Assembly (NCBI RefSeq): GCF_003206645.1
Contig: NZ_PZJP01000001.1
Location: forward strand, 379,940 to 443,939
DNA length: 64,000 bases
Direction: 5' to 3'
DNA from: Salinicola aestuarinus
Lineage (GTDB): Bacteria > Pseudomonadota > Gammaproteobacteria > Pseudomonadales > Halomonadaceae
Part shown: one piece after another, positions 52,228 to 61,933 of the stretch
How the letters are laid out: each line of letters starts with the position of its first letter
Numbering within the stretch: position 1 is the stretch's first letter
Program-made: the position numbers and the translations under genes
Notes under the pieces: generated by a model
Seen by the model: the letters and a program-made list of their open reading frames with translations, nothing else
The model's database searches: none
What the model was told of the DNA's origin: nothing

Positions 52228-54650
52228 TCGTTTCTCTCCCGTTCGCAGAGTACGGCGCCCGGCTGATAGAGCCCAGGGCCACCGGGGTCGATCGGAATCG
52301 TGGCGACACACACACCGCCGTCGATACGGGCGCGCACCACGGTCGCCTCGGTCAACCCCTCGAAGTAGGCGAGCCCATCCCAACCGACCCGGGTGATGAC
52401 GCCATCGGGCTGGGTGACGACCGTCCCCACCGGCAGTGTCGCGCCGCGCCGATCGACCAGCTGCACCTGCGTGGTGTTGAGCCGCGTCAGCGGAAACCGC
52501 AGTAGATAGCCACTGCCGGCGGCCACCGCGACCTCCTGCTCCACCGACGGCGTGCGGACATTGGCCGGCAACGACATGGTGTTGATGGCGTACTTGTTGG
52601 GATACCAGGCCGTGCTCCAGGGCACCAGCAGATAGCCATGACGACCGGTGACCCCGATGCGCTGATTCTGGTAACGAACCGGAATGTCGGGTTCGCCATC
52701 GGTCGAGACGACCACGAAGGCGTCGCGGATCTCGTTGGCAGCGAAGGGGTGGTTATCCACCATTGCGAACGCGCCGGACAGCTCAGCGAAGGCGAGGCTG
52801 TCGTCGCCGTAGTCGTAGTAGCCGGCCGAGGCGGTCAGTGCGGCGTGGCGGTAGGTCAATTCTGCCTGCGGGGTCACGCCGGCGGACGGCTCGCGGGAGG
52901 CGCCGAGGTCCCATCCCCAGCCGCCGGCGAGCGGCGCGGCACGAGCGTAGCGTGCGCGCTCGCGGGTGCCGTCACGGCCATCGTGGTAATACCCCAGCGA
53001 CGCCACGCCACCGAGACCGGGCAGCGAGACGGTGATCTGGGCCAGCCCCGACCACGGCTCGCCGGGTTCCCGGGTGGCCGCCAGCGATAGCTGCGCGCGG
53101 TCGGTGATCGGGCGCTGATAGGAGAGATTGAGAAAGCGCGACCCGAACTCCGCGCCGCGGATGTCGAAGTAACCGGCCGTCAGGCTACCCAGCGCGCCCA
53201 GCGAGGTGCTCGCGGTCAGCTGCGAGCGTGTCTCCTCGCCATTCACGACCTGGACCGCTGCCCAGCTCGAGAGATCGGCGAAGTCGGCACTGCGCCGTTC
53301 ATGGCGCACCCCCAGGCTGTAACGCGGCTCACGATATTCGTAGGCGATACTCCACGCCTCGCCGCCCACGCGGCTATCCCTGCCTTCCCCCCCGCTCTGC
53401 TGGCGGGAGAGTTCCAGCGTGCCCAGCTGCCCTAGCCGCGTCGTCACGCCGACCCCGCCGAGCGCCATCACCTCGGCCGCTTCGCCGTGGACACCGAGCG
53501 TCAGCCAGTCGGTGATGCCGTAACGCCAGGAGGCATCGACGGCGCCGGCGCCATAGCTGAAGTCCTGCTGGGCGTAATCCTCGCGAAGCGCGCCGACGCT
53601 TGCGCTGTAGCTCGAGAACCCCGGGCGCAGCAACTCGCTGGTGACGTAGAACGGCAGCGTCGTGATCACCTCCTGGCCGTTGGCATCGCGGGTCACCAGC
53701 GTGGCCTCGCCGGCCCCGTTGAGGGTGGGAATATCGGCAAAGGTGAAGGGCCCGGGGGCGATATTGCGCTGGTCGACACGATTGCCATTGACCAGCAGGT
53801 CCACCGTCGTCGGCACCGCGCTGCTGCCGGCAAAGGCGGGCAGCGGGTAGGTCACGAGATCGGGACGCAGCGCGAAATTACGCGAGACCTGGACGCCGCC
53901 GAGACGGACGGAACGCGTCCACCCCAGCGGTCGCGTCACCACGTCGCCGGCTTCCCAGGTCAACATCGAGCTCTGATCGAAGGTCCGCCAGGTGGTGTCG
54001 TAGCGAATGTAGTGATCCTCCTCGCTCCCCATACGCCGCTCCTGATCGTGGCTGAAGCGTCCCGTGCTGCTCAGTGACCCGCCGATACCGAAGGCGCGCA
54101 GTTCGTGCCAGAGCGACATGCTCTGCGCTTCGGGATGGCTATGGCTGGTGTAGAAGTTGTAGTTGAGCAGCGCGCCGGGAGAGCTCAGCGCCGGCTCGAA
54201 GGTCTCATCACGGCGCGGCCCCAACCACTGCGACGGCAGCCAGGCGCTCGGCAGCGTCAGCCGAAGCTGTTGCGTCGCCGCGAGGTACTCGACCTCTGCC
54301 TCGGCCATCCCCGTCAACTCGAGCAACGCGTCATCGCCCCCCTCGACCGGTAGCGCCACTTCCCCCAGATCGCGACGTGTCATCCAGAACTGTGCCCCGT
54401 CGCGACGCACCGGCACGAGGCGTCGAGTCGAGTGGCCGTTGACGATCAGTTCGAGATAGAGCGTCTCGGCCCCCGCCGAGGGGCCATCGCCGGGCATCGC
54501 CCCGCCGACGGCACCGGGCATCGGCAGGCCGGTGGGCGGCGGCGGCAGCCCCTGGGCGGCGGCAACGACCGGCAGCACGGCGGCCAGCACGCCCACGGGC
54601 CAGCGCGCGACACGAAGAGAAGCGATCATCAGAACCCCGAGCGGGCTCAC
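52224..54650 (-). CDS. Archaic chaperone-usher pilus outer-membrane usher (CsuD type)
   Basis: 808 residues. Signal peptide, N-terminal periplasmic domain (ETLYLELIVNGHSTRRLVPVRRDGAQFWMTRRDLGEV), a long beta-barrel (LNYNFYTSHSHPEAQSMSLW ... ), a plug domain region and C-terminal domains. Ushers recruit chaperone-subunit complexes and secrete the growing pilus. The GTG at 54650 overlaps the chaperone stop (GTGA); an ATG at 54629 is the alternative start with a better signal peptide position. Full length for the family. Confidence 0.9.
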   Translation of the reverse strand: MSPLGVLMIASLRVARWPVGVLAAVLPVVAAAQGLPPPPTGLPMPGAVGGAMPGDGPSAGAETLYLELIVNGHSTRRLVPVRRDGAQFWMTRRDLGEVALPVEGGDDALLELTGMAEAEVEYLAATQQLRLTLPSAWLPSQWLGPRRDETFEPALSSPGALLNYNFYTSHSHPEAQSMSLWHELRAFGIGGSLSSTGRFSHDQERRMGSEEDHYIRYDTTWRTFDQSSMLTWEAGDVVTRPLGWTRSVRLGGVQVSRNFALRPDLVTYPLPAFAGSSAVPTTVDLLVNGNRVDQRNIAPGPFTFADIPTLNGAGEATLVTRDANGQEVITTLPFYVTSELLRPGFSSYSASVGALREDYAQQDFSYGAGAVDASWRYGITDWLTLGVHGEAAEVMALGGVGVTTRLGQLGTLELSRQQSGGEGRDSRVGGEAWSIAYEYREPRYSLGVRHERRSADFADLSSWAAVQVVNGEETRSQLTASTSLGALGSLTAGYFDIRGAEFGSRFLNLSYQRPITDRAQLSLAATREPGEPWSGLAQITVSLPGLGGVASLGYYHDGRDGTRERARYARAAPLAGGWGWDLGASREPSAGVTPQAELTYRHAALTASAGYYDYGDDSLAFAELSGAFAMVDNHPFAANEIRDAFVVVSTDGEPDIPVRYQNQRIGVTGRHGYLLVPWSTAWYPNKYAINTMSLPANVRTPSVEQEVAVAAGSGYLLRFPLTRLNTTQVQLVDRRGATLPVGTVVTQPDGVITRVGWDGLAYFEGLTEATVVRARIDGGVCVATIPIDPGGPGLYQPGAVLCERERNE

Positions 54651-55456
54651 TCACCATCGCGGGGGAGAGTGACCGGCGAATGTCCGTTGAGCTTTGCCGT
54701 CACGCTATCGAACGAGACCGGGCCGGATAATGGCCAACGCTGGGAGCCCCCTGCCAGCACGTAGCCGAGCAGCCCTTCGGCGACTATCGTCGAGCCATTG
54801 GGGCCGTGGCCCGCAACCGCCGTCAACCGGGCGTGTCGTTCGCCACGGTTGGTGACCTCGAGCTGGGTCTGGCCGTCAGCCTCGACGATTCGCCAGCGCA
54901 GATCGGTACCGCTGCCATCGTGATCCGCCAGCCCTTCGCCGTGGCTGAAGAGCGGCAGCGAGTAGCGCATCTGCAAATTGACTCCGGCCCGGCGCTGGCC
55001 GTCCGTCCCGTCACTCTCGAGCATCGGAATTTCGTCAAGAATGATGCGCCAGGCTTCCTCCTTGCCCGCGGGGGTCGGCGACTCTCGCACCAGTCGGATC
55101 AGATGACGCTCGCCACTGCCGATCTCCATCATCGGCGGGCTGGCGACAACGCCGAGCTGCGACGGGTAGCGGTTCTCGCCCTCGCGCTGCTCCCAGCCGA
55201 CCACGCGCACCTGAAGCCACACCTTCTCTTCACTGCGATTCTCGACCCACAGCGCGGCGGCCGGCTCGTCCGCCTCGAACACAGGATGCACCGGCCACAG
55301 CAGCAGACTGGCCGCCGAGGCCGTCGGCAGCAACATCGTGAGCGACATCAGCGCTGTCAGTGCCACCAGCAGTGCGAAACACCACCGGCGAAGGCGTGGG
55401 CTAGGGGGATGGGTCGGTCGTGTTGCGCGCCAACCGATGACGCTTCGCTTCCACAT
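54647..55456 (-). CDS. Periplasmic pilus assembly chaperone (CsuC type)
   Basis: 269 residues: N-terminal membrane/signal region (WCFALLVALTALMSLTMLLP ... ASAA), then the immunoglobulin-like PapD fold: LLLWPVHPVFEADEPAAALWVENRSEEKVWLQVRVVGW, and the SLPLFS-type block (MRYSLPLFSHGEG). It caps pilin subunits by donor-strand complementation. The long reading frame upstream to 55936 is the shadow of the next subunit gene; ATG at 55456 lies three bases after that gene's stop. Confidence 0.87.
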   Translation of the reverse strand: MWKRSVIGWRATRPTHPPSPRLRRWCFALLVALTALMSLTMLLPTASAASLLLWPVHPVFEADEPAAALWVENRSEEKVWLQVRVVGWEQREGENRYPSQLGVVASPPMMEIGSGERHLIRLVRESPTPAGKEEAWRIILDEIPMLESDGTDGQRRAGVNLQMRYSLPLFSHGEGLADHDGSGTDLRWRIVEADGQTQLEVTNRGERHARLTAVAGHGPNGSTIVAEGLLGYVLAGGSQRWPLSGPVSFDSVTAKLNGHSPVTLPRDGE

Positions 55457-55458
55457 CG

Positions 55459-55989
55459 CTACCACTCCAGCGTGACCGTCAATCGGTCCGTGTAGGTGCC
55501 CGCGGCGGCGCTCTCCGGCAGCGCCAGCCGGGCGAAAAGCGGCAGTGTGACGCGTGAGCTGGCCGCGCCCAGCGCAAACGACACTGGCTGGTCGACACTC
55601 AGGCTGCGAGCCAGCCCGGCGTCGGTGAACAGCGTATAGGCCAGGCGCTCTCCGCCGCTGCGCGCCAGATGTCGCGTGCCGCCCTCGGCGTTCAGACCGC
55701 CGTCGACACGCATCGTCAGCGACAGGCCGGGCGTGCACTCGAGACTCAGGCTGGCCGTCTGGACCAGCGCACTGGTCAGCACCGCGCCGGAGAGCGCGGA
55801 GACCGTGCCGAAATCCAGCCGTCCGAACTCCGCCGCCCCGCCTCCGCCGCCGCCGACCAGGCACCCTTCGGTCACCCTGGCGGCGACCTGAAAGCGCTGC
55901 TGTGGCGTCTGGGCCAGCGACAGCGTCGCCAGGCACGATGCGCCGATGACGATGACAAGGGCGAGTGCGAGGCGGACGGCCGGGATCAA
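55459..55989 (-). CDS. Spore coat U domain pilus subunit, minor
   Basis: 176 residues: signal peptide (LALALVIVIGASCLATLSLA), then one SCPU domain with LDFGTVSAL, LSLECTPGLSLTMRVDGG, a conserved RHLARSGGERLAYTLFTDA block and C-terminal AAAGTYTDRLTVTLEW. A run of six glycines follows the first Cys (VGGGGGG), unusual for the family. Corresponds to CsuA or CsuB-type minor subunit. ATGA overlap with the previous subunit. Confidence 0.83.
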   Translation of the reverse strand: MIPAVRLALALVIVIGASCLATLSLAQTPQQRFQVAARVTEGCLVGGGGGGAAEFGRLDFGTVSALSGAVLTSALVQTASLSLECTPGLSLTMRVDGGLNAEGGTRHLARSGGERLAYTLFTDAGLARSLSVDQPVSFALGAASSRVTLPLFARLALPESAAAGTYTDRLTVTLEW

Positions 55990-56537
55990 AACGTCAGGAC
56001 GACGTTGAGCGTGTCGTTATAGGAGCCGGGCGTCAGACCGTCACGCCCCACGGCGCGACCGTAGAGATTCAGGGTCTGCGCATTGACGCCATCGGCTGTG
56101 CCGGAGAGCGGTAGCGACTGTCCGGCGCCAACCTGCTGCGAGCGCTCGGCGTCGGTATACAGCGAGTAAGGGACGAAGCTGGTGCCGTTGCTCAGGGCGT
56201 GGCGATTTTCTGCATCGCTGTTGGCGTCGAAGCTGCCGCCGCTGATCGCGACCGACGGCGACGTTTCCGGCGAGCAGATCACGCTGATCGCGCTGCTGCC
56301 GTTGAGCACTTCGCTGTCGGTTTCCTCGAACAGCGTGGTCTCGGTACCGAAGTCGAGCGTGCCGAAGTCGAGCCCGCTGACCCCGTCCACCCCGTTGATA
56401 CGACACGCCGCGGTAAGTTCGAGGGTCACGCCGATGGTCCCCGTCACGCTCTCCGTCGATTGCGCGACGGCCTGAGAGGAGACGCTGCCCGCCAGTGCAA
56501 CGGCGAGGGCGATACCGAGATAACGCTGAGTTGTCAT
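55986..56537 (-). CDS. Spore coat U domain major pilus subunit (CsuA/B type)
   Basis: 183 residues: signal peptide (LGIALAVALAGSVSSQAVA), mature N-terminal strand TESVTGTIGVTLELTAACRI, which would act as donor strand, then the SCPU fold ending LTPGSYNDTLNVVLTF. Position first in the operon and size fit the major pilin CsuA/B. CAGGAG precedes the ATG. The operon has five genes where Acinetobacter csu has six: one minor subunit appears to be absent or merged. Confidence 0.85.
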   Translation of the reverse strand: MTTQRYLGIALAVALAGSVSSQAVAQSTESVTGTIGVTLELTAACRINGVDGVSGLDFGTLDFGTETTLFEETDSEVLNGSSAISVICSPETSPSVAISGGSFDANSDAENRHALSNGTSFVPYSLYTDAERSQQVGAGQSLPLSGTADGVNAQTLNLYGRAVGRDGLTPGSYNDTLNVVLTF

Positions 56538-57335
56538 TACCAGTCACTCCTGAAGTCTTTTGCCAGAAGCCGGGGTCTCGGAATCGCAGCGCGTTTCGCG
56601 CCAATCGACTATCGGGGCCGGTCAGAAAACAACGATGTATCTACATCAGCAATATTGGCCTGCCGGCAATATCGCTCTGTCCTTCTATTTAATCTGCGTT
56701 AAATAACGCGAGATATAAAACGTTGCGCACGGGAACCCGTCGGGCGCTCTGCCGTCAGCGCGCCACGAGATTGATGCCGATGGATCGAGCGGACGCTAGG
56801 GCCGAAGAGAAGCAGAGCCCACTGAGGGATGCCGGCAATTTAGCACCGCTGCAACGCATTGGAAATCAAGTTAACAGGCAATAAAAGCGCTATTTCGCGG
56901 GATTGAAAGTCAGACAACTAGCTCTTTGTCATTAACACACTCATTTATTTCACATCTTTAAAGACCCAATTCCCGACGAACCCGTCAATTTAATTCGACT
57001 AGATGTTTAGTTTTCTATTGTTGAAACTGCGCTGGCTTTACCGCCGAAAGGCACTTTCTGGCTCTTTCCGCGCGAAAGAGGCATCACCAGCGCGAGAGAG
57101 GGATAACCGCCGCGAGCGCGTCACGGGCATCAAAAGAAGGGACCGGGCGGGAAAGGCGCACCACGATGGGCAAACCTGACGCCGTCAGATTGACGACGGC
57201 GAACCCCGGGAGACGATCCGCGCCGCTCGCTGGGCGCCTCCGGGTCACCCTCGTCTCGTGCGAGGGCGAGCCCCGAACGGGCGATAAGCGCGGTGCCGCG
57301 AGCCGGCGGCGGCACCCCCAGAACGGGCCGACGTC
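56538..57335. other. 798-bp promoter region upstream of the pilus operon, no gene
   Basis: The stretch 56640-57010 is clearly AT-rich, unlike its surroundings, and is the probable regulatory region of the pilus operon, since the gene on the right is on the same strand and ends here. At 57071-57110 two imperfect 20-bp direct repeats (15 of 20 bases identical, starting CGCGARAGAGG) follow each other. No coding frame looks real. Confidence 0.55.
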
Positions 57336-59333
57336 CTACTCGGGGCTGAGTCGATCGGCCCCCCAGCTGCGCCGCAGGTAGCCCAGCACTGTTTCCAGCT
57401 CGGCGTCGGGCACGGCGGCCAGCACGCCCTCCTCCTGCGGATCGAAATGGAAGATGTAGAGGCGCGAGGCGAACTGCACTAACGGCAGCGAGGCCTCGCC
57501 GAAGCGTTCGCCGCTCCCCTCGGTACCGACCAGCACGCCGTCGCCCCAGTCCTGACCGCTATCGTTGTTGGGATTGAAGAAGTAGACCCGCATGACGTCG
57601 TCGGGGCCCAGGGCGGCACGCAGGATGGTGATAGCGTGCCAGCCAATGAAGCGCCCGGCGCTGTCAGTAACCGCAATGCCCGCCGGCTGCGGGTGTACCA
57701 GCGGTTGGTTGCCGTTGTAGAGCGGATGATAGGCCGCGTAGAAGTGCCGATAGAATGTCACCGGATCGTCGATCCTGCCCGTCCCCACATCCACACTGAT
57801 GTGAAACCCGCGCCCCGCCCACCAGCCATGGAATTCAGGGTTGATCCAGCGGTGCGGGTCCCCCTCTCGGCCGCTGCAGAGTCTGCCCATCTCGGCGTAG
57901 ATGCGGTCGAGATGCGGCACCACCAGCAGCGATACCGGATCGAGATCCAGCGTTAGATTGGGAGCCAGACCGACGCCGGACGCCATCGACGAGATCGACT
58001 GACCCTCGAAGAGCATCACGATTTCGTCGTCGCGGGCCGCCCACACCACCATCTGCAGCAGGTAGTCGGGGTCGTTGTAGGCCCACATCGACAGGGCGCG
58101 CGCGGACTGGCAGGTCGGGTTGTTGCCCTGGCCGACACCGAGCGGCAGCCCCAGCATGCAGAGCACGCCAGAGAGCAGAAAGGTCTCCGGCGTGGCGGCG
58201 TCCCCGTAGGCGAGGGTCAGTCGCTGGCGCGAGAAATCGCTCAACCGCAGCGCGAGCTGTCGCCACAGCGCCGGGCCGAGCGAGGGCTGATAGAGGATGC
58301 CGCGCTCGAGCAGCAGCGACAGGCCGTAGACCGCCTGCGGCGCGGCCGGGCTCGCCACCGCGTCGATCAGTGCTCTGACAAGCTGGTGGTAGCAGAGCAG
58401 GCAGTCGCGACCGGTGGTGGAGAGTCCCAGCGCCTCGCTAATCAGGTGCTCGCCGTGATCGAGCAGGTAGCGCAAAAGCACCGGGTGATAGGCGGAGACG
58501 AGGCCGGTGTCGTGCATCGCCCGCGCCATCCCGGTGGCCTCCTGCTGAAGTCCCAGCGTGTCCATGGCCGCCAATCGATCGGCGTAGGCCGCCACCCCGG
58601 GATCTTCACGACACCCCTGGGTCGGCCCGAAGAGGCTGCTGACCAGCCGCGCCGCTCCCTGACCGCTGGTCCCGAGGTCGATCTCCGGATTGGCCTGGCA
58701 AAGCGCGATCTGGGTAATCATCTCGCCGATGGGACCGACCAGCAGCGGACGCTGCGCCAGCAGTCGCCAGATCTCGTCGACCATGGTGTCGACGATGTGC
58801 TCGTAGCCCACGCGCTCGGCAAGATAACGGCACAGCGCCCGCGGCACTTCGGCCAGACGCCCCTGGGTCTCGCGCTCGGCCTCACCGCCCATGTCGAACA
58901 GTCGGGAGAGGTTGAGCGCCAGCGTCTGGGTCAGGTAATGATGGGCCTGCTCGGCGGAAATCAATGCGTGGGCGTAGTCGCCCCGCGCCACCGCGAGCAT
59001 TCGCAGCTCGCTGAGCGATTCGATGACCACGGTATCGGCGTGCGGACTGCCCAGCGCCTGCGGCGTCAGCACCGGCAGCAGCCGCTGAGGGGTCGCCCAG
59101 TCGGAACCGGCGAAGACACCGGCGCGCTCCATGGCCTCGGCCCGCTGCTCGAGCGCGGCGCAGCCACCGGCCTCGAGCATCACACGTCGGGCCGTGTCGA
59201 AAACCCGTGTTACCCGAGTGGCGCGCGCCATGCTAGGCGCCTTGGCGAGGGCATCGAGGGCGGCCTCGAACTGCGCCAGCCGCGTATCCAATCGCGACGC
59301 GAACGCCGCTTCATCCGTTGGCACCGACATCAC
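57336..59333 (-). CDS. Uncharacterised protein with possible papain-like catalytic residues
   Basis: 665 residues, no signal peptide. N-terminal half is helical and repeat-like. The C-terminal half has GQGNNPTCQSARALSMWAYN (Cys408 at a helix start, Gln402 before it), GWHAITIL (His566) and FFNPNNDSGQDWGDG (Asn/Asp 587-591); spacing and order Gln-Cys-His-Asn recall papain-fold cysteine peptidases or transglutaminases. I do not recognise the family, and the enzyme reading is inference. It starts 85 bp after the ATP-grasp gene on the same strand, so the two are probably an operon. Confidence 0.65.
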   Translation of the reverse strand: MMSVPTDEAAFASRLDTRLAQFEAALDALAKAPSMARATRVTRVFDTARRVMLEAGGCAALEQRAEAMERAGVFAGSDWATPQRLLPVLTPQALGSPHADTVVIESLSELRMLAVARGDYAHALISAEQAHHYLTQTLALNLSRLFDMGGEAERETQGRLAEVPRALCRYLAERVGYEHIVDTMVDEIWRLLAQRPLLVGPIGEMITQIALCQANPEIDLGTSGQGAARLVSSLFGPTQGCREDPGVAAYADRLAAMDTLGLQQEATGMARAMHDTGLVSAYHPVLLRYLLDHGEHLISEALGLSTTGRDCLLCYHQLVRALIDAVASPAAPQAVYGLSLLLERGILYQPSLGPALWRQLALRLSDFSRQRLTLAYGDAATPETFLLSGVLCMLGLPLGVGQGNNPTCQSARALSMWAYNDPDYLLQMVVWAARDDEIVMLFEGQSISSMASGVGLAPNLTLDLDPVSLLVVPHLDRIYAEMGRLCSGREGDPHRWINPEFHGWWAGRGFHISVDVGTGRIDDPVTFYRHFYAAYHPLYNGNQPLVHPQPAGIAVTDSAGRFIGWHAITILRAALGPDDVMRVYFFNPNNDSGQDWGDGVLVGTEGSGERFGEASLPLVQFASRLYIFHFDPQEEGVLAAVPDAELETVLGYLRRSWGADRLSPE

Positions 59334-59418
59334 GCTCTCCTGCTGCCGCGATCCGGCACCGCCTCAGGGGCGGCAACCGATGGATCGGCCGATCGACGGC
59401 CTTTCGGGGCGATGGCCC

Positions 59419-60642
59419 TCAAACGTAGAAGTCCAGCGATTCCTGATGCTTGAGCAGGTCGCGCAGCTGGTGCGGGTCATCGCCGAAGAAGAACACCAGC
59501 CCCCAATGCGTCCCGAACGCCGTGCGCTTGGTGACGGTCGCTTCCAGCGGCTGCGTGAGCTCGTGGAAATCGAAGTAGGGGTGCTGCTCGGTCTCTTCGG
59601 GAATCTCGAGCCGGCTGACCACCCGCTTGCGCGGATAGGCGCCGAAGCAGCCCGCGTGGCCCTTGGCCCCGGTCACCGGTTCGGGGAAGAAGGCAGCGAC
59701 TTCCTCGGCCGTGGCCTTGGGATCGAAGACCAGCATCGACGCCTGGTAGGCGTTGAAGCCGTAGGCGCGCTCGATCAGCTCGAACGCCTTGAAGCCCGGC
59801 GGGCGATAGGCGACTTCGCCGAAGTACATGGTGCCATCGCTGGTCACGAAGTACTCGGGGTGAATCTGACCGAAGCGAATATCGAAGGCATGGATCAGCA
59901 GCTCGATCTGGCGGGTGATCTGCTCGCGGTAGCGTTCGAGTTCCGGCGTCGCCGGGACGAAGACCGAGTAGCCGAGCGTCACGTATTCGGAAATGTTGAG
60001 AAACTGGATCTTGCCGTCCCAGACCCACGCTTCCACCGCGAACTCCCAACCGTCGAGATGGCTCTCCATCAGCAGCGGGTACTCGCTGTCGGAGATGTAC
60101 TCGATCTCGTCCGGCGAGCGAATCATCCGGTGGCCGAGGCAGCCCGCCTTGTCGAAGGCCTTAAGGTGGATCGGGTCGTCCGGGTCACCGTCGAGCTTCA
60201 GCAGCGTCTGATTGACCCGCTTGAAGAAGCGCACCACGTCGCTTTTCTCGTGCGCCTCCTCGAAGATCCCCACGCGAATGCCGCCGAGCTGGGCGCGGCG
60301 CTTCATCAACGCCTTGTCGCGAAAGAGCACCGCCTGACCGTGTAGTCGCGGGTTCTGCATCAGGACCGAGTTGATCGCCCCGGCCCACTCCACGGTCTCC
60401 TCGTAGAGCGGCACGGCGGCGTCCACGCCCATGTCGCGCAGCGTCTCGGCAATCTCCATGGAGCGGTCGTTCAGCCGCTCGAAGTCCCAGGAGAGATAGG
60501 GAATCGAGTGCTCTTTGCAGTAATCCTCGGCCCAGGGCGGGGCGACGACGACGTAGCGTCGATCGAAGGTTTCTGCCGCTTCCACGGCACCGAGACTCCA
60601 ACCCAGTAGTGCGATGTAACCTTTGTCGGGATTCTTGTTCAT
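59419..60642 (-). CDS. ATP-grasp domain protein, probable carboxylate-amine ligase
   Basis: 407 residues. N-terminal Rossmann-like preATP-grasp part (GYIALLGWSLGAVEAAETF), ATP-grasp core with HLKAFDKAGCLGHRMI, YPLLMESHLDGWEFAVEAWVWDGKIQFLNISEYV (the xxExxxxGxE/A-type segment), and the metal-binding GQIHPEYFVTSDGTMYFGEVAYRPPG. Such enzymes join a carboxylate to an amine via an acyl-phosphate. The substrate is unknown. The ATG at 60642 has AGAGG seven bases upstream; the frame extends 85 codons upstream without family resemblance. First gene of a pair with the large protein downstream. Confidence 0.85.
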   Translation of the reverse strand: MNKNPDKGYIALLGWSLGAVEAAETFDRRYVVVAPPWAEDYCKEHSIPYLSWDFERLNDRSMEIAETLRDMGVDAAVPLYEETVEWAGAINSVLMQNPRLHGQAVLFRDKALMKRRAQLGGIRVGIFEEAHEKSDVVRFFKRVNQTLLKLDGDPDDPIHLKAFDKAGCLGHRMIRSPDEIEYISDSEYPLLMESHLDGWEFAVEAWVWDGKIQFLNISEYVTLGYSVFVPATPELERYREQITRQIELLIHAFDIRFGQIHPEYFVTSDGTMYFGEVAYRPPGFKAFELIERAYGFNAYQASMLVFDPKATAEEVAAFFPEPVTGAKGHAGCFGAYPRKRVVSRLEIPEETEQHPYFDFHELTQPLEATVTKRTAFGTHWGLVFFFGDDPHQLRDLLKHQESLDFYV

Positions 60643-60877
60643 GTAGGACCTCTCAAGGTGACGAATGAACTCGCATCGTCGGAACAGTGTAGTCCGCAGT
60701 ACGCGCCAAGTCAGACGCAACCCCGCATTTTGCGACGATTTATCGACAAATACCGGCGTAATCACCGCAGTGAAACCGCTGCCAGGCCGCACCATGACGG
60801 CGCCCCGGCGAGGGACGTCCACAGCGAAACGCAGGCCGTCGAGTGCTACGCTGACCCCCACCCCCAAGGAGTTCCCC

Positions 60878-61717
60878 ATGTCCGCCAGAGCCATCACCCC
60901 CGATCAGCAGCAGCACCTCATCGAGATCGTTCGGGATGCCGCCAAGACCGAGATTCTGCCCCGGTTTCGCAACCTCTCCGACGAGGCGATCCGCTCGAAG
61001 AGCGCGCCGGACGATCTGGTCACCGATGCCGACCAGGGCGCCGAACGCATGATGACGGCGGCGATCCGCGAGCTGATGCCGGAAGCGACGGTGATCGGTG
61101 AGGAAGCGGTGGCCGAGGGTGGCGCGTCACTCGAGGCCATCAGCGGCGCGGAGCTCGCGCTGATCATCGACCCCGTGGATGGCACCTGGAACTTTGCTCG
61201 CGGCCTCAACCAGTTCGGCGTGATTCTGGCGGCGACGAGCTTCGGCGAAACGATCTTCGGGCTGCTCTACGATCCGTTGACCGACGACTGGATCGTCGCG
61301 CGTCGCGGCGAGGGGGCCTGGTTCGGGCGCCCCGACGGCACCCAGCGCCAGCTACAGGTGTCGGATACCCACCGCTTCAACGAGATGGTCGGCTCCACCT
61401 CGATCCGGCTCTTCCCCAAGCCGCAGCAGTATCAGCTGGCGGCGACCTTTCCCGACTTTCAGCGCATGATGGCCTTCGGCTGCGCCTGTCACGAGTACCG
61501 CACCATGGCGTTCGGCTTCGTCGACTTCATGCTGACTGGCAAGCTGATGCCGTGGGATCACGCCGCGGGACTGATGATTCATCAGGAAGCGGGCGGCTAC
61601 TCGGCGCTGCTCGACGGCACGCCCTACCAGCCGACGATTCATCAGGGCACGGTACTCGCTGCCAGCTCGCGCCAGCACTGGGAGCGGCTGCGGGACAAGT
61701 TTGCGTTCCTGATCTGA
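60878..61717 (+). CDS. Inositol monophosphatase family protein
   Basis: 279 residues. Metal-binding and catalytic motifs of the Mg-dependent IMPase/FBPase superfamily are intact: GEEAVAEG, IIDPVDGTWNFARGLNQFG, and WDHAAGLMIHQEAGG. Family members dephosphorylate inositol phosphates, 3'-phosphoadenosine phosphates or sugar phosphates; the exact substrate is not clear, and it differs from SuhB in the lead-in. AAGGAG lies seven bases before the ATG at 60878. It is divergent from the ATP-grasp gene and followed by a strong terminator. Confidence 0.9.
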   Translation: MSARAITPDQQQHLIEIVRDAAKTEILPRFRNLSDEAIRSKSAPDDLVTDADQGAERMMTAAIRELMPEATVIGEEAVAEGGASLEAISGAELALIIDPVDGTWNFARGLNQFGVILAATSFGETIFGLLYDPLTDDWIVARRGEGAWFGRPDGTQRQLQVSDTHRFNEMVGSTSIRLFPKPQQYQLAATFPDFQRMMAFGCACHEYRTMAFGFVDFMLTGKLMPWDHAAGLMIHQEAGGYSALLDGTPYQPTIHQGTVLAASSRQHWERLRDKFAFLI

Positions 61718-61794
61718 TCCTCGTTGAACGCCGACGCCGGGTGCCGAGCCGGGAGCGGCGACCGAGCGATACGCCCGTGCGACAAACGCGAGAC

Positions 61795-61830
61795 GAAAAA
61801 GACCGGCGCCGAAAAGGCGCCGGTCTTTGT
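61795..61830. terminator. Intrinsic terminator between the phosphatase and SDR genes
   Basis: 13-bp perfect stem AAAGACCGGCGCC / GGCGCCGGTCTTT with a 5-nt loop (61798-61828), an A-run on the left and T-rich right side. It can end both convergent genes. Confidence 0.9.
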
Positions 61831-61933
61831 CTTTCCATCAATGGCAACGGGCCATCGATGACACTCGCCAGCGACCGCGACGGGCCGTCGAGAACGACCC
61901 GTTGCCGATCACGGCAGGCTCCCGCCGACCGGG

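Noticed and set aside
58386..59453. 355-codon antisense frame over the 665-aa unknown gene
   Set aside because: Shadow frame; the minus-strand protein has coherent motifs and an operon position, this one has none.
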